Source of the DNA: Lyophyllum atratum
Lineage: Eukaryota; Basidiomycota; Agaricomycetes; Agaricales; Lyophyllaceae
Assembly (NCBI GenBank): GCA_014905825.1
Contig: JACGCN010000009.1
Span: forward strand, 1,426,001-1,490,000
DNA length: 64,000 nt
Direction: 5' to 3'
The notes beneath the pieces are model-generated. The model worked only from the letters and a program-made list of their open reading frames with translations. It did no database searches and had not been told where the DNA came from. Below are positions 33,616 to 46,571 of this stretch, piece by piece. Every line of letters begins with the position of its first letter. The stretch's first letter is position 1. The translations under genes and the position numbers were made by a program.

Positions 33616-36600
33616 CTAAATGTCCCCGTTCACAAGATCCTTCAAGAGCGGGCGCCCCTTCAGAAGTCCAGAGTCCACAACAGGGACCTTCACCTTCTTC
33701 CGCGGTGGAGTCGGCGTCCCTGCCTCTTCTCCAGTCCCATACCCATGCATATCCTCCTCCGCAACTCGTTTACTAGACGGCGTGGTAGGAGGGGTGACCA
33801 GCGTCGAATGAAGTAGATGGGCATTGGGCGGCAACGGAAGGATCCATCCCCGACTATCCATCAAATTGAAAAACTCTGAGAGCAGAGCGGCTCCCTGTAG
33901 CGTCTTCCTCGAACCAATGATGATCAACTTCGACCTCGCACGCGTAAACGACACGTTCATCCTTCGCCAATCTTTGACCAAATCGCCAATCTGGGGGTAT
34001 ACAGAAACTCATGAGCTACAATTTCGTGGTGGGGAATGGGGAGGGTACGTACGTTCCCTGAATCATTAGATCGCACCATGGAAATGATGATACAGTCCTT
34101 GTCCCTGCCCTGGCTCCGATCCGCAGTAAGAATCTCAATGTCCTTGTGGCGCTGCAACCGCTGCCCCAGCAGCTTGACCTGCTGCCTGTACAGGGTGATG
34201 ACACCAATTTGGTCCTCGCGTATCCCGCTTCGTAGCAGGACTTCAGCTAGCTGGCGCACGAGCTCCGCCTCGGTTTTGTTCTCCACGAGGTCGCCGACCC
34301 TTGAGTCGTGTGCTGGGAGATTATCGGTATCGACGAAGACGGCTTTGCAACTGGAAATGGCCATGGTATTAGCATGCGGGCAAGTAGGAGGGTGGGTTTT
34401 TCCTGAAGCGTTCACCTCTCGGACATAAGGGCCTCTATCCAACATCCATCGGAATGGCAAGGGGGTGACCCCGCATGCAGCCCATTCAGGAATGCGCGAC
34501 TCGGTAGCACCAGACTTCGGCGTGCGATTTCATCAGAACCGCATCGCAGTCGATCGCCATAAATGAGTTTATTCGAAAGGACCATGATATCCTCGTTCAT
34601 ACGGTATTGGTACGCAAGGTTGACAACAGCGTGTGGATGTGCATCTGAAAGACGGCGGAAGAGCGAGATGTCCAGCCCGCCTTTCCGGGCAGCTGGGTTG
34701 CGGACCTGGAGGTATGGTCAGCGGAGGAACGAGGTGAGATGCGAGAGCGAGTGTACCAAAGGAGGCAGTTGGAAATGGTCTCCGACGAGGACAAAGGTAT
34801 CGGCATAGCGGAGTGGGCCCAGACAGGTAGGCAATGTGATCTGGGAGGCTTCGTCGACGATGCAATAGTCGAACTTGCGGCGAGTGAACAGCCCACTGTC
34901 GCTGACGTTAGCGATGGCGACATAAGATGGTCCAGGTAAAGACTTACTGGTCGACCGACAAACACGTGGTGGCCACCACTGGTGGGGTCATCAGTTGGTG
35001 CTCCAGTTGCTCGATCGTCGTCGGTACCCTCCGGTTTGCCAGCGTGAACTTGTGCACATCCGGATGAATCTGTGTTGCGAGAGAGAACGAGTGAGCAAAC
35101 GGTTATCTTCCCGAGAAGCCTTACAAACCTTATCAATATTCCCTAGCCTCAGGATACCAAACTCCTCGTCTAGTAATTTCGACAGAATAGTGTCGACCGC
35201 GGAATGTGTGTAAGACGTCAAGAGGACCGTCTTCCCCATCGCCACCAACGTCTTGATGATAGCTGCGATCACTGTTGTCTTCCCGGTACCAGGCATTCCA
35301 AGGATCAATGCGTAGTCCTGCGCAGATAACACCTTTTTCACCGCATGTGCCTGGTGGGCGTTCAGGTGCGCAGAATAAGATAGCAGAGACGGTTCGAGCT
35401 GAGGCGGCTCTTCGTCGAAGACAGGTGTTTTCAGATCGACGACCGTCTCGAGCCGGCGGGTGTCGCCGTCTGCATAGAACAGCTGAGCAAGGTTGTCTCG
35501 AATTCGACCCATGCCACCGAACAGTTCGTCTTTGTCAATGCGAAAAATGACCGGGGAGCCAAGAGGTAATGTTTTTGCTAAGCGGCTGGCGATGTTCTCC
35601 ACTTGGATTTCGTGATCAACTCCGAGGACGACCTCCGTCGGGGTAAGCTCAGTGATGAACCCTCTAGCAAGAGCGAGCAATGCAGGTTCAACGGACACCG
35701 TTACCGCATCGCCCGAGTTAATGTGGCCATTCAACAGCGATGCCGTTTCGCCTTCGACGCTCCTCCGTATGAACCGATACGAGAAGCTGTGGATTCTGCT
35801 TCCAGCTGCAGCAGAGCGCGTCGGCGTAGATGGAGGGCGAAATGAATGGTCAAGGACCATAGAACTGAAACAGCGTCCCTTGGCTTCGCGCTCGGCTGCA
35901 CCCATGGTCCAGAGCTCCTTCTTGAACCGCACTAGGTCTTGCTCCTCGAGTGAGATTAGAGCTTCCCATGCCTTGAAGAATAAGGCTCGAGAGGGCGAGA
36001 GATGTGAGGTCTTGAGTTCGTAAATGTCTGCGATGGGAGAGGACGTGTCTTTAACATTTTCCACAGCCTAGGTGACTTTTAGAGTAGATCGTTAGGTATA
36101 GGATGGAGTGCGTTACCTTTCGGTAAAGCATACAGGTGTCCAGGGCATAGCATCGCTTGCACACCCGCTCGTCGTCAATAGTGGGGGGCAGGAATGGCTC
36201 GGGCTCCGGCACCTCCCCTACCACTCCTTCCACAGTTTTACTATTCCGCCGCATCATGTAGCCTGCCATCTCATTCCTGGCAACCATGAGACCTCGGATT
36301 TCGTTGCGGCCCGCTGGCACTCTCACGACTTCTTCGCTCTGCGTGTAGTACAAAAGACCCGCCGGGACCTCGACGCCATAACGCTCCGCCGCAAGGATCG
36401 TGTACAGCATTGTCTGTGCCCGATGTTCCATGCCTGCGACAGCGCGACCTGTCTTGATTTCCAGTGGTTTGGGTCCCGCCGAGAGGACAGGTTGGGAGAA
36501 GGGTGGGTTGGGATCGGAGATAACAGCATGGACTGTCGCATCCAGCTTGCCTTTGATGCCGTAGGTAGGCGACCATATGTCTTCTTCGATATCGAGTAGC

Positions 36601-37760
36601 TCTGAAATCGCGAGCAGGGATTCACCTTGGTTGTGTGTCGTACGCGTGTTGGAGAGGATAGCGGTGGGCTGAGCGTACGTGAGTCAGAATCGAACTAGGG
36701 TGGTCTTGATTCACTTACTTTGGGCATATCGGAAATATATCGTTCTGAGAAAGCGGAAAGTCCCTTCGCCCTCATGGTGACCTCGCGTTTCGCCTGCTCG
36801 ATCGTCATGTCGATTTTGATGAGCTCGTTGAGACCTCTGAGAACGACCTCCTCGATTTTGCGGTCTATCCAACCACTTTCCCAGCAGCCTTCGCTGAGAC
36901 ATGACTGCATGACCTCATGCAGCATACTTCCCCAGACGAGGGCGGGACTGATATCGCTGCTGGAACGGACAAGGTTGGAGAGTAAAGGTTTCCGTCGGCA
37001 CTGAGGAGCATTCGAAAGGGCGGTCGCGGTGAGGAGGAGATCCGGGTGGAGTATCAGGAGGTTCGACTTTGAGGTTATTGTGATAGACCAAGTCATGGAT
37101 GATGTGGAGGGGGTAGCCAAGGTGAAGGTTCCTAGAACGTTGATGGTGTCGTCGACACGAATATCTGCACCTGCCCAGTCGTCACGTAGGATTACTGTAC
37201 GGCGCTCTTCGCCAGGATCAAGCTTAACGATTAGATTCTGTTTATACTAATATTAAGTCAAGTCAAAAAGGACCATGACGAATGATGTACCTTCTGAAAA
37301 TGTTCACTATAGTCGGACTGGGTGACTGATTCAACGGTACATCTCGTACATGTCTCGGGAATATATGGTGTACTTTGAGGGACGTTGGATTTTGTCTGAA
37401 ATTCTTTTAGTAAATTTCGTTGCGTCATGAGCAAATACTCACCTTGCTCTTACGAGGCGACTTCTTTGGCGTGATGATATCTGAGTTCATGTCGTCCCAG
37501 TCCCAGTTTTCTGCACCCTCCAACAGCGCAGCCATATCAACTACCCCTGCGGAGAAAACCTTCGAAGGTGAAGGTGCTCGGGGTTCCCCCGCGATATTTC
37601 GCGCGTCACGTCGCCTGGGGGTAAAAACCTGGATAGGTGCTGATTTCTTTGGGGAGGAATCTGGCGTAGGCACCGCATTCCAAAATGAGTCATCCAGGTC
37701 CACTAGAAGATCAGCCATGAATGCTGCCTCAGCGTCTGCAGAGTGAGTTGCAGGTGGCAT
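33616..37760 (-). CDS. dna2: DNA replication ATP-dependent helicase/nuclease Dna2
   Basis: Multi-exon gene, about 1,200 residues. An N-terminal tail ([13 protein letters not shown], then a Lys/Ser-rich segment) leads into the Dna2 nuclease domain. That domain has the first Fe-S cysteine in [10 protein letters not shown], the motif [10 protein letters not shown], catalytic Asp in GKLDATV, EIKTGR (ExK) and QTMLYTIL, then the cysteine triplet [10 protein letters not shown]. The superfamily 1B helicase follows: Walker [14 protein letters not shown] in the Walker B region, [29 protein letters not shown] and [14 protein letters not shown]. Dna2 trims long flaps on Okazaki fragments and resects broken ends in the nucleus, with RPA. 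All catalytic motifs are present, so it should be active. The C-terminus is Lys/Pro-rich with a possible nuclear signal (PPRKKVKVP). Confidence 0.95.
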
Positions 37761-38514
37761 CGCGTCTCCCTAGCTGAGCAAAGCAAATTTAGGAGAATTT
37801 TTTACAAGAAACGAGCGGAACATACGTTCTTTTTCCGTATTCACGACTTTTTCACCACGCAATGAAGACCTGATGCCGGGAATGAGCTCTAGCGGTGGTG
37901 GTTCGTGTAAACACGGTCACGGTCGCGGCATGCTCACCCGTTTAATTCACGCGCAAACACCACGTGCAACGCGACTGATCCAGTGACTATCGCGTGACTA
38001 CGACGCGACTTTTGCCTTCAAGACCCCCCACTAGGCCACTACCGAAATCAACCCTTCGCTCAGGTAGTACATACCCGTATTTTGAGCTGATATTCGATGC
38101 CACGTTTGAGGCCTTAATCAGGCAAGCGAGGAAAAATTCACGCTATACACTAGCCTAGTACTTACGCAGCCCACAGACTGCCAGGATTGCACATGGTCCA
38201 GCGCTCAGCGCTGTTTCCTAAGTATTGAATAGCCCTTGTTTAAGCCGCGAGGTAATCGCTCGAACAGGCGAGATAACTACTCTTGGACCGAGCTGTATCG
38301 TCACGCGTCAAAAGCGGCCTAAAAGTACAGTTTATTTCTTTTCAATCAATCGGCGTAAGGTCGTCGTGGTCGTGTATCATTATGTTACATCGTTATCATC
38401 ATCATCGAGTAGCAGGGTTTTCGGTGATCAGTTGTAACAGTTCGGCAGATGTGGAGGGAGCCTGCGGTGGTGAGAGACATAGAATGATAATGGACAGAAA
38501 GTGCTGATCGACCG
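37761..38514. other. Dna2 upstream region
   Basis: No gene is seen. 37945-38010 contains several CGCG cores (CACGCGCAA, AACGCGACT, ATCGCGTGA, GACGCGACT) within about 70 bases, 180-250 bases before the Dna2 start. Such cores resemble MBF-type cell-cycle elements (ACGCG), which would suit a replication gene, but the match is partial. Confidence 0.4.
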
Positions 38515-40137
38515 TCATGGCTGCTCTAAGACTAGCTCGACGCGCAAAAGCTCGAATAACAAAGCGGAAAAACTAGCGACGATGTATGCTTCTCGTTCCT
38601 CAGACGACTCGGCGTCAATCTGGTGCGCAAACGCTTGTTGGTATGCATCAACGAGTTCCTGGTCCGAAGCTCCCGGTGACAAACTGACAGCATTAGTTGG
38701 TAGATGTCCAGGAGCTTCGGTGGATGGGTGCTCACTTTACTGCAGGAACCGTACAGTACAGAATGCGGGACAATATTCGGTACTGGTCTCCATGAGGGAC
38801 ACTTCCGAGTGTCGAAATCAAGACATCCCAGAACTCGCCACCACGCGCTAGAAAGACGAAGATTCGCGAAAATGCCCATACACGAACACTGCTGATCAGA
38901 TGCTCCAAGTCATTTCTAGCGCAAGATCGGGATACATTAGGGGTTAATGGACAAGACAGCAGGGGTTAAACTAACCTGGAGAATTCGACAAGATCGAAGC
39001 ACACACTAAATAGGTCGTTCATAGAGGGTTTTCGTTGCTTCAAGATCTCGTCAATTCTGAACGTCCTTGATCGAAGCCTCTCCTCCAAATATGGAAGCTC
39101 TCCGAATCGCAAAACACCCAAGACTTTCCACAACGTTTGACGTTCCTCGGGTGGGCACTCCCTTAGCGAATCGAGGTAATCGGAGTCTTGGCCAAATTTG
39201 AATATTCGGAGGAGGTGGTCAGCCAGCAAGCTTTTCTTGGTGCACATAGCAAGCAAGAACGAGTCAATAGCGACTCTGTGGGATTTCTTCGGGGAGAAGG
39301 ATAGGCGGAAAATAAAGAAGGCTAAAGGTATCGACGATGCAAATTTTTTGGCCTCCCGTTCCGCGGGTACATGGGACGCAATTTCCTGATGTCTACCGTA
39401 AATAGCGGTTCAGATAAGGCGCGAACATGAGTGGAAGCGGGGACTCACGTCTGCGTATCAAAATCCAAGACCTGAAAAAGGAATGCCTGTAGATCCTCGT
39501 AGTCAAAGTCGTTGTTAAGACCTCTCATCAACTGATGCGTTTCCCTAATGTTGATCTGAATCATCACTAATTCCAAGGCTTCTTTACGAACAGCGGCGGG
39601 GTAAACACCAGGTCTGAAGTAGAGCTCAATAGGCGCGTCGCCGACAACATTTCAATTCACACACCTCGTAAATTCTAGGAGTTCGCTGTACATCTCGCCA
39701 CCATCGTCTTCCGTTTCATCGACGTGCCGCCCATGGGGGAAGATGTTTCGATACATAGACATTCGACGCCGAATAAGAATATTGTCAATCCCCAGCACAG
39801 CAATACTGCCTAACGCCTTGATGGCTCGTCCCGTGAGCACACCAGGCCCGGGAACAGTACTTCCAGAGCTTTCTGTGCACAGGGATCCGTCCGCGTCTGT
39901 GAGGAGAGAGTCCGAGTCTGTGGATGACGGAGGCGGCTTTATCAAAGATTGGTGGGGATGCGACGAAATACGGCGACTCCAACGACTAGTAGTATCGGCG
40001 TCTGTCATATTGTTATCAGGCGCCCATGGAGGCAACTCATCCGTCGGAGAACCAGCTTTGAGTGGACCAGTGAGATCTTGGGATGTGCTACTCCTGCGCG
40101 AGGACTTCCCGGACAGGCGGCGAAGATTAAGGACCAT
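38515..40137 (-). CDS. Unknown multi-exon protein, probably helical
   Basis: At least five exons join in frame from MVLNLRRLSGKSSRRSS to VELVLEQP, about 470 residues. The N-terminal ~110 residues are Ser/Thr/Pro-rich. From RAIKALGSIAVLGIDNILIRRRM on, the sequence looks alpha-helical with HEAT/ARM-like spacing: YPAAVRKEALELVMIQINI, DLQAFLFQVLDF, ERQTLWKVLGVLRFGELPY, RVWAFSRIFVFLARGGEFW and FSALLFELLRVEL. Intron phases agree, with acceptors at CTACTTCAG, TTTACGGTAG, CTGATCAG and GCTGTCAG. No enzyme motif, signal peptide or membrane segment is seen. It is a neighbour of Dna2 in the same direction with a normal gap, so a shared promoter is unlikely. I do not recognise the family. Confidence 0.65.
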
Positions 40138-41079
40138 AGCGCAAAAGGGATGACTCTGACCCTGACACCATTCTGTTATAAGGATATGAGGCTATGCCGA
40201 GGCTGTGGTGACAGTTATATGAGACGATTCCGATAGAAGACATGAGTGTCCTGTCCCAAGAAAGAAGCTTGAATCCATATATCATGCCCATCATCTGTGA
40301 ACCAAGCCGCATCACGGCAAAGCAAAGATTCGTAGGGCTACAGAGGGCTATGGCGGGCGGGCTAGTATGTTCCTGAAGCCGTCAGATTGTGTAAAGCCAG
40401 CTTGATGATGAGTGGAGTGCCTAGGCAGTGCGTTGACAGATACAACCAAAAGGCTGTGTTTATCAATGTTGCTTGTCAGTTAACTAGGTGAATTAAAACA
40501 GATCAACGAAGACATAGAATCGACGATATGAGCTGAAAAGGGTTTTGTGAAAGCTGTGGGATCTCCGAAGGGTGCGAGGACGAGGGACAAAGAACTCGGA
40601 CCGCACAGTCGATGTCGCTTGAACGGCGAGACGAGAGAACGAGAGCGCAAACGTATAGAGAAGCAAAACAGGATATATTCGTATGTGTAACGTAGTGCAC
40701 GTAGACACGAATGCGAATGGAACGTAGTGATATGAAACTGAAAACAAGAGCCGAAAATATGGGAAATATGAGGAAGGAAACATGAGGCAGATGGGATATC
40801 TAATCTAATCTACGCATCGTGATGTCATGACCGTGAAGGTCTGTGTTGCGCCGTCGTCAATCTGCCTTCTGCTCGGTCAGCTCTGCTGGCCACCCCACAA
40901 AGCCCAGGGCAAATGTGGATATCAATCCCTCAAGCAATACATACGTTTCCGATCTCGTTTCCGAGTGACGAATTTCGACTTCTGCTTCACGGACCAGACA
41001 AAGTAGGAGAGTGGGGATGAATATTGCTACAACTTAATTCTATAGATACAATATCGGAGTCGATGAGCTCACGATGGTG
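40138..41079. other. Intergenic
   Basis: I see no supported gene. The minus frames at 40493-40783 are Phe/Ser/Leu-rich and look random. The region includes the 3' flank of the stomatin-like gene and the promoter of the gene at 40137. Confidence 0.5.
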
Positions 41080-42602
41080 TTATAACAAACCCTCTATGCG
41101 GCTGGGCAGTCTCTTGCCTCCCATTTCGCCCTTGACATGCTCAGCATAATCAATGTTATACGCATCACTTGCCCGACCCAACGCCGATTGATCCCCGAAG
41201 AAGTATGTGGAATTACTCTTGCTCTGAGCGATCGCCTTGAGCTGCTCAAGTCGCCTGAGTTCAACTAGGGTGCTCAGGGCGCGCTGTCGCTCTTCTGGTT
41301 GGATATTCTCCTTGTCCATTGCGATCGACCGCGCGAGCTCTTCCACCTGATTGGCAAGAGCCGAAGCCTCCATGATCGCTTGCTTTTGTCTGCCAGGTCC
41401 ATCCTTTAGCTTCAAGAAAATAGTAATATGGCGGTAATATCCACTGACCTGGCCTCAGCCTCCCGAACAAGGGTCTTGTAGTACGCGTCAGCTTCGTTCG
41501 ACTTGGCCTCGAGCTGAGAATAGATAAATTCAACGTGGGATGCATCAATTGCGTGGTAAGAACACTCACAAGGCCTTCACTCTCCAAAATCACCCGCTGC
41601 TTCTGACCTTCGGCTACATTGATTTGGGCTTGTGTGTCTAAAAGCTGCTTGCGTCGATTTCTCTCAGCCTCCATTTGAAGTTCCAGTTGGCGCTGAGGGT
41701 TTGACAATTTAGTTTCTGGACAAAAAAGAAAAAGCAAAAACGACATAAGGCCTACCTCGACTTCCCGATTGGCGGGCTGGAATGTCTGGATTTCAAACCG
41801 AGAGCATTCCACTCCCCAATTCTATAGCAAGTTAAGGAAGGGGAGAATGGCAAGATGGAGAGACACGCACTGCGATTGAGCTCCCGATGACCGTGTTCAT
41901 ACGCTTGTTCAACTCATTCCGGTCACTAATGACCTGGTCGAAGAGTTTTAGAATTCGAATTTGGAATTGAAAACCCCACGACATACCTGATCGTACGAGA
42001 AGCTACCCAGAACAGATCGAACGGCCGACATTCCTGTATTCTTGACATTTTGGTGGACGTCACTCACTTCAAAGGATGCCTGCCAGTAATGGTCGATGAA
42101 AATGACGGGGTGTGAAAAGGAAAAGATAGCACCTTATATCCGTCAACAATACGATAAAATAAGGACCCAGAACAAGTGACTGGAACCTGACAATTTTAAT
42201 CAAAGGGCTGCACCACGATATGAGGGTGTACCCACATTATCGGCTGTGTATCCAGGAAGCTAGGAGGGTGGGAGACGGCTTGAGCTAAACCAAAGGCGCA
42301 CAGAGAAAGAAAAGAGCTAACATTAGGTATGGATATAGAAGACTCCCTCAGGTCAACATCGATCACTGTGTGGTAGACTGGTATCATAAGATTCAGTCCT
42401 GGTGCCAGTCGCCTTGGGCTTCGGCCAAGGCTGTATAAGAATTAGCCAAGTAATGGTATGAGGGACCTTGCAGAACCAACCTCAGTCGCCATCCCTCGTG
42501 GCCCTGTTGGATAATCGATACAAAACCCCGCCGCGATTCAAGGAGCCTGTGGGCGACGGGGGCTGTTAACCGAGGTTGAAAGCGAATGGCGCCTCGGAGC
42601 AT
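41080..42602 (-). CDS. Stomatin-like protein, mitochondrial (STOML2/SLP-2 type, SPFH domain)
   Basis: Multi-exon gene of about 370 residues. The first exon encodes an Arg-rich, mitochondrial presequence-like start (MLRGAIRFQPRLTAPVAHRL). The SPFH core reads GHEGWRLRLSLGRSPRRLAPG, NLMIPVYHTVIDVDLRESS, YTADNVPVTCSGSLFYRIVD, GMSAVRSVLGSFSYDQVISD, RNELNKRMNTVI and NWGVECSRFEIQTFQP. It is followed by a coiled coil (MEAERNRRKQLLDTQAQI) and the C-terminal region RALSTLVELRRLEQL, STYFFGD. SLP-2 proteins form ring or scaffold assemblies in the inner mitochondrial membrane with cardiolipin and prohibitins. The RLSLGRSPR segment is less canonical than the usual LRFGRF. Frame was verified across the junctions I checked. 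Confidence 0.88.
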
Positions 42603-43756
42603 CGAGTGGAAAATTGGAGAGAAGGGGAGTATGAGGGAGAGACCAACAGAACAAGGTCTTTAATACGTGTGTCTACGCCATTCTACCACGGAAGTCGATC
42701 GGCTGGCGAGTGACAGCACTGAGATGCCGGTGAGATGCGTCACTCCATCAGCCGCGCAAGTTGAACCCTGTTGAACCCTTACAAGCACAAGTAGATGCGA
42801 GCCGAGGAATGCGTCATTTTCGCGGCATAAGACTTTCTGTGGCTTCGATTAAATATAGCAGGTAAGTAAGATTAGGAGAGCTGCTGCAAAAAGATATCAG
42901 CAACCTGAGGAGAACGGAGTTCGCTGTTCGACGCGTCCTTGAATGCGGGAGCGGACAAGGAGGTATCTGGGCGGGCTGCTCGTTGTTGCTGGTGGCAGCG
43001 TCACCTCCGAGTCCGAAATCCTTTTCGGATATGACCGAGATTGGTACGGAACTGGCTGTTCCGACTCGGGACATGGCCAGTATAATACACCCCTCCTCCT
43101 CCTCCAATGGTGGTCTCGAGTCAAACCACGTACATATTTCCCGCCCTCATCTCACTCATACTTACCTGTCTGCGGATCACGACGGTACAATCCAACTACT
43201 GTTGGCCAGGATTTTTTCTCAAGTTCTGCCAATCCACATCAGGTCCTCTCGAACGTCATGTCTTTGCCAATGGGCCAGTGGCAACCGACAGCGCCTTTGG
43301 GGAAGGCTCCCAAGTCGGACTAAGAGCAGGTGATACGTGCGTTCTCGCCCCTACCTCTTCAGGATTCCGTCGCTAAATTTGCTACCCACTTTCACAAATC
43401 AATGATCTCCAAGTCCCTCAGTTGCCCTGTCCAGCTTTTCCCTAGGAGCCACTCCAGGTCTCTGTCTGCAGCGATGATCTAACTTCCTTACATCCGATGC
43501 AGCTCAAGCAGCCTAGGCTTGGTGCGTAACTCCACAGCCGTGTCGGCTCTCATTCGCCGGATGTGATGTCGAGACCTGACATTTCCATCGCGTCCCCTTT
43601 GCTCTAACACATAGTCCGTAAGTTATGGCTGTTGCATGAGTGATTGCGGACTCTGATTGACCATAGTTGTCTGCAACGGCATTCTGCCCGTGGTGGCCCT
43701 CGCTCACCCTATGATCGGCAGAGTTTTACCTTGGCGCAACACTGTTGAAACGTATT
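42603..43756. other. Intergenic with possible exon-like remnants
   Basis: A plus-strand frame near 42897-43129 reads coding-like (KSFSDMTEIGTELAVPTRD, then a poly-Ser stretch). It could splice at CCAC|GTACAT to GGCCAG|GATTTTTTC, giving a tail MGQWQPTAPLGKAPKSD that stops at 43322. No start codon or upstream exon is visible and no family is recognised. I list it as a possible fragment, not a gene. Confidence 0.35.
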
Positions 43757-45509
43757 TTAGGACGTCGTAACTTCCAACATACGAATTCCCTCTCGAATCG
43801 TATCGTCCAGCGTCGTTGTCCAAGCCCACTGCCAATTCTCCACCAGAACTTCGCCCATTTCCTTCAAACGTGTTTCTTGTTCCGTAGTGTCACATCCGTC
43901 GAGAACGAAATCTTCATGGTTCATGCTGAGGTAGCGCCCGTTTTGGAACGACCTACGGGCAATGTCTAACGCAAACGGTCGGCGGAGCGCATCGTAAATC
44001 CGGAGAACGTCCGGGAGGGTGTTAAGAGTTGCTGAAGGGTGGCCTAGAAGTTCAGCGAGGACGCACGCATCCTTTGAAAATGATATCATGAGCATTGCGT
44101 TGTATATGGTGATAACGGGTTTACTTCGATGGCTTGACCGGCACCGGATCCCTGATGCGGTTCCATAGCGTGGGCCTAACGATGATGAGCATCACGGTGT
44201 GAATATACGGGTATGAGAGTCTTACAGCGTCACCCAAGAGTACAACACCATTGCTACCAAAAGTCGACAAAGGCTTCACTGCGTGGACCGCCCATCTTGT
44301 GGGTTTGTTCATGTACTAAAGTCGTACGCGTTAATTGATGACGGGGAGCTACAAACCGGTCACCTTACTTGTAATATGTTTCTGATCTCAGGTTCCCAGT
44401 CAGATATGGCAGCGAGAAGGTCTTCCTTTTCCACGTCTTCGATCCATGGGCCGTCGAAGGGTGTGTCAGCCAGCGTGTAGTTCATACGATAGGCAACGAC
44501 GTTTAAGAAGGTCCCTTTCGCGATGGGGTAGACGATGATGGCCTGGAAATTAAAAAGTGAGTTTGGAAAGCGTATGGAATGATGAGGAGTCGCTATACCA
44601 TGTTTTTCCCTAAGTACTTCATACAAAGGATTAGTTGGAAGGTGTTCATGGCTAGAGGCAACTTCACCTGTGTGCCGTATTCACGTGCGACATACCCCTT
44701 CAATTTCTGAACCGGGACAAGAGCTCTATACGCGACGGTCCCTGTCCAAACTGGATTGACGGCAGCTAGCAAGGTTTGTACCTCAGATGTGCGACCATTC
44801 GCAGCAACTTCTCGCGCCAGCTCTTGCAGAAAAGTTCGTCTGACCGCTGATTTGATACCATCCGCACCAACAAGAAGATCGCACGTGGTTTTCGAACCGT
44901 CGTGGAACAGGACCTCGATTTTGCCTAATGTCGACCGGCTGTAACTTTGCAGCCGCTTCGAATACTGTATCTGGCAAGTAGGTAACAGGTGCTTGACGAG
45001 TTCTTCGTGAAAGTTTGCGCGATGGAAGAAAAGCAAACCGCCTATGACGACGCGTCAAAGATAAGCAAGGATATGCTCCTGATAGAGCAAGGACATAACT
45101 TTCGTCAAAATGTCGCAAAAGGCGTAACCTTCACTTTGGTCGCTCTTTCGTAGAACAAGATTACACGCTAAATAAACTGATTGAGAAATGTAAAACGATA
45201 TCGGAAAAGGCATGACTTTACTCATCTCGTCACTTGGCTGGGACGATGCCTGCGATGCCAAACTTCCTAGGCCAATAGAAGTTAAAGCCTTCCATGCGCG
45301 AGGCCATATTCCGATACCGGCACCGATGGGCGTGAATTCGCTAGCGGATTCAAAGATGTTGACCTCCACGTCCTGATAGCGCGACATCGCGACCGCAAAG
45401 GTCAGCCCCCCTACACCTCCACCGCTGGGGAAAGATGTCATTAGATACATATAGTTCAAGCTGAGCAAAGGACACACCAAACGGCGATTTTAAACTTGGG
45501 CGCAGACAT
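43757..45509 (-). CDS. FAD-dependent monooxygenase (salicylate-hydroxylase-like)
   Basis: Multi-exon gene, about 460 residues. The start MSAPKFKIAVCGGGVGGLTF carries the GxGxxG dinucleotide-binding motif split by the first intron. Next come NIFESASEFTPIGAGIG and the LVGADGIKSAVR (DG) motif. The GD motif GVVLLGDAAHAM joins across an intron into EPHQGSGAGQAIEDACVL, which keeps frame and is highly typical. The helical C-terminus is about 110 residues. These are class A flavoprotein hydroxylases using NAD(P)H to oxidise aromatic substrates; Glu replaces the common Thr in the AHAM-x-PHQ segment. The substrate is unknown. It could be catabolic or part of secondary metabolism; the neighbours do not decide. 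Confidence 0.9.
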
Positions 45510-46571
45510 TAGGGCGTGCGCTGGGTTGGCACTAGATAAGGGCACGGTTGGCATCAGGAGAGAAGGCTTCGTGTGGGGCATGTCAAGTGACCTCGCCGAG
45601 TTAACCAGACCGTGGCCATATTAAGCCTATTAAGATACGATATCCTTCCAAAATGCAGCCCCCCACGATCAACTAAGTGTGGCAGATGCAGACGGTCGAT
45701 TTGGAACTTGCCAAACCAGATCATAACCAGATGAAATCCCAGACTCCATCCAGACTCCACCTGCTAAAGACCGTACAGCTGGTCTCAGTTGGTTCGACAG
45801 TTGCCAAAAAGCTGGTGTAACGAGTGGTCGCGTGGATTGCTTGTATATAGCTGGCGTTGAAGGTTACAGGTGCGTGTTGAGATCTGAGCGCTCGAAGGAG
45901 GGTTGACCAGTTACGAGCTTATCTTGGGGTTAGATCTCATCACAGGTACAACGGATCGAAGGAAAGTAGGCACTCGAGGCAATATTGAATAGCATGAAGA
46001 GCGACTTCGAGTGGTAAGTAGAGAGCTGTAGAGAGCCCGGGCCTGCTCATAGTGCAAGTTTAATTTTTGTTTTCGGTAAGTCGTGGGAAATTACGTTGCT
46101 AAGTCACTGACTGACAAGTCAGTGACTGACGGATCACTAGACTGGAACACCATATGTACTGACACCAGAGCCCGCTTTCGAAATTTCAACGACGATCCAA
46201 GCCTCTTCCCCTTATCGAAATCGTAATCCATCTTCACTATGTCGGATAATAATCTGGTCCGAGACCACCAAATGAAGGACAAGGTAAAAATCACCACGAC
46301 CTAGCATGCAACCGCTTTGACCCTCACTGACCCGTTACGGTCCCAAGCACCAATTGGCTTCATCTAGACGGCCCATACGGAGAACAATTATGTGCATCGC
46401 TTTGACCTCGCATTGACCATGGCCCCTCGCTTTGATCTGCCCTCCAATATTGGTCCACCCGCTTTGTCTGGAATTTAAAAGGCCTTTCACCAGATGTACT
46501 TCCATACCTTGCTCGCCCTCTCTTTTTCCTTACGCGCCTTTTATCCGCAGCAATCGCACTCGCACATCACT
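45510..46571. other. Divergent intergenic region
   Basis: Shared 5' region of the FAD monooxygenase (leftward) and the gene at 46572 (rightward). A perfect short palindromic run TCACTGACTGACAAGTCAGTGA lies near 46107-46128. A TTTAAAAG TATA-like site lies near 46475-46482, about 90 bases before the start at 46572. No gene is seen. Confidence 0.5.

Noticed and set aside
34036..36599. Plus-strand frames of 80-163 residues
   Set aside because: They are antisense to the Dna2 gene, whose helicase and nuclease motifs are unambiguous.
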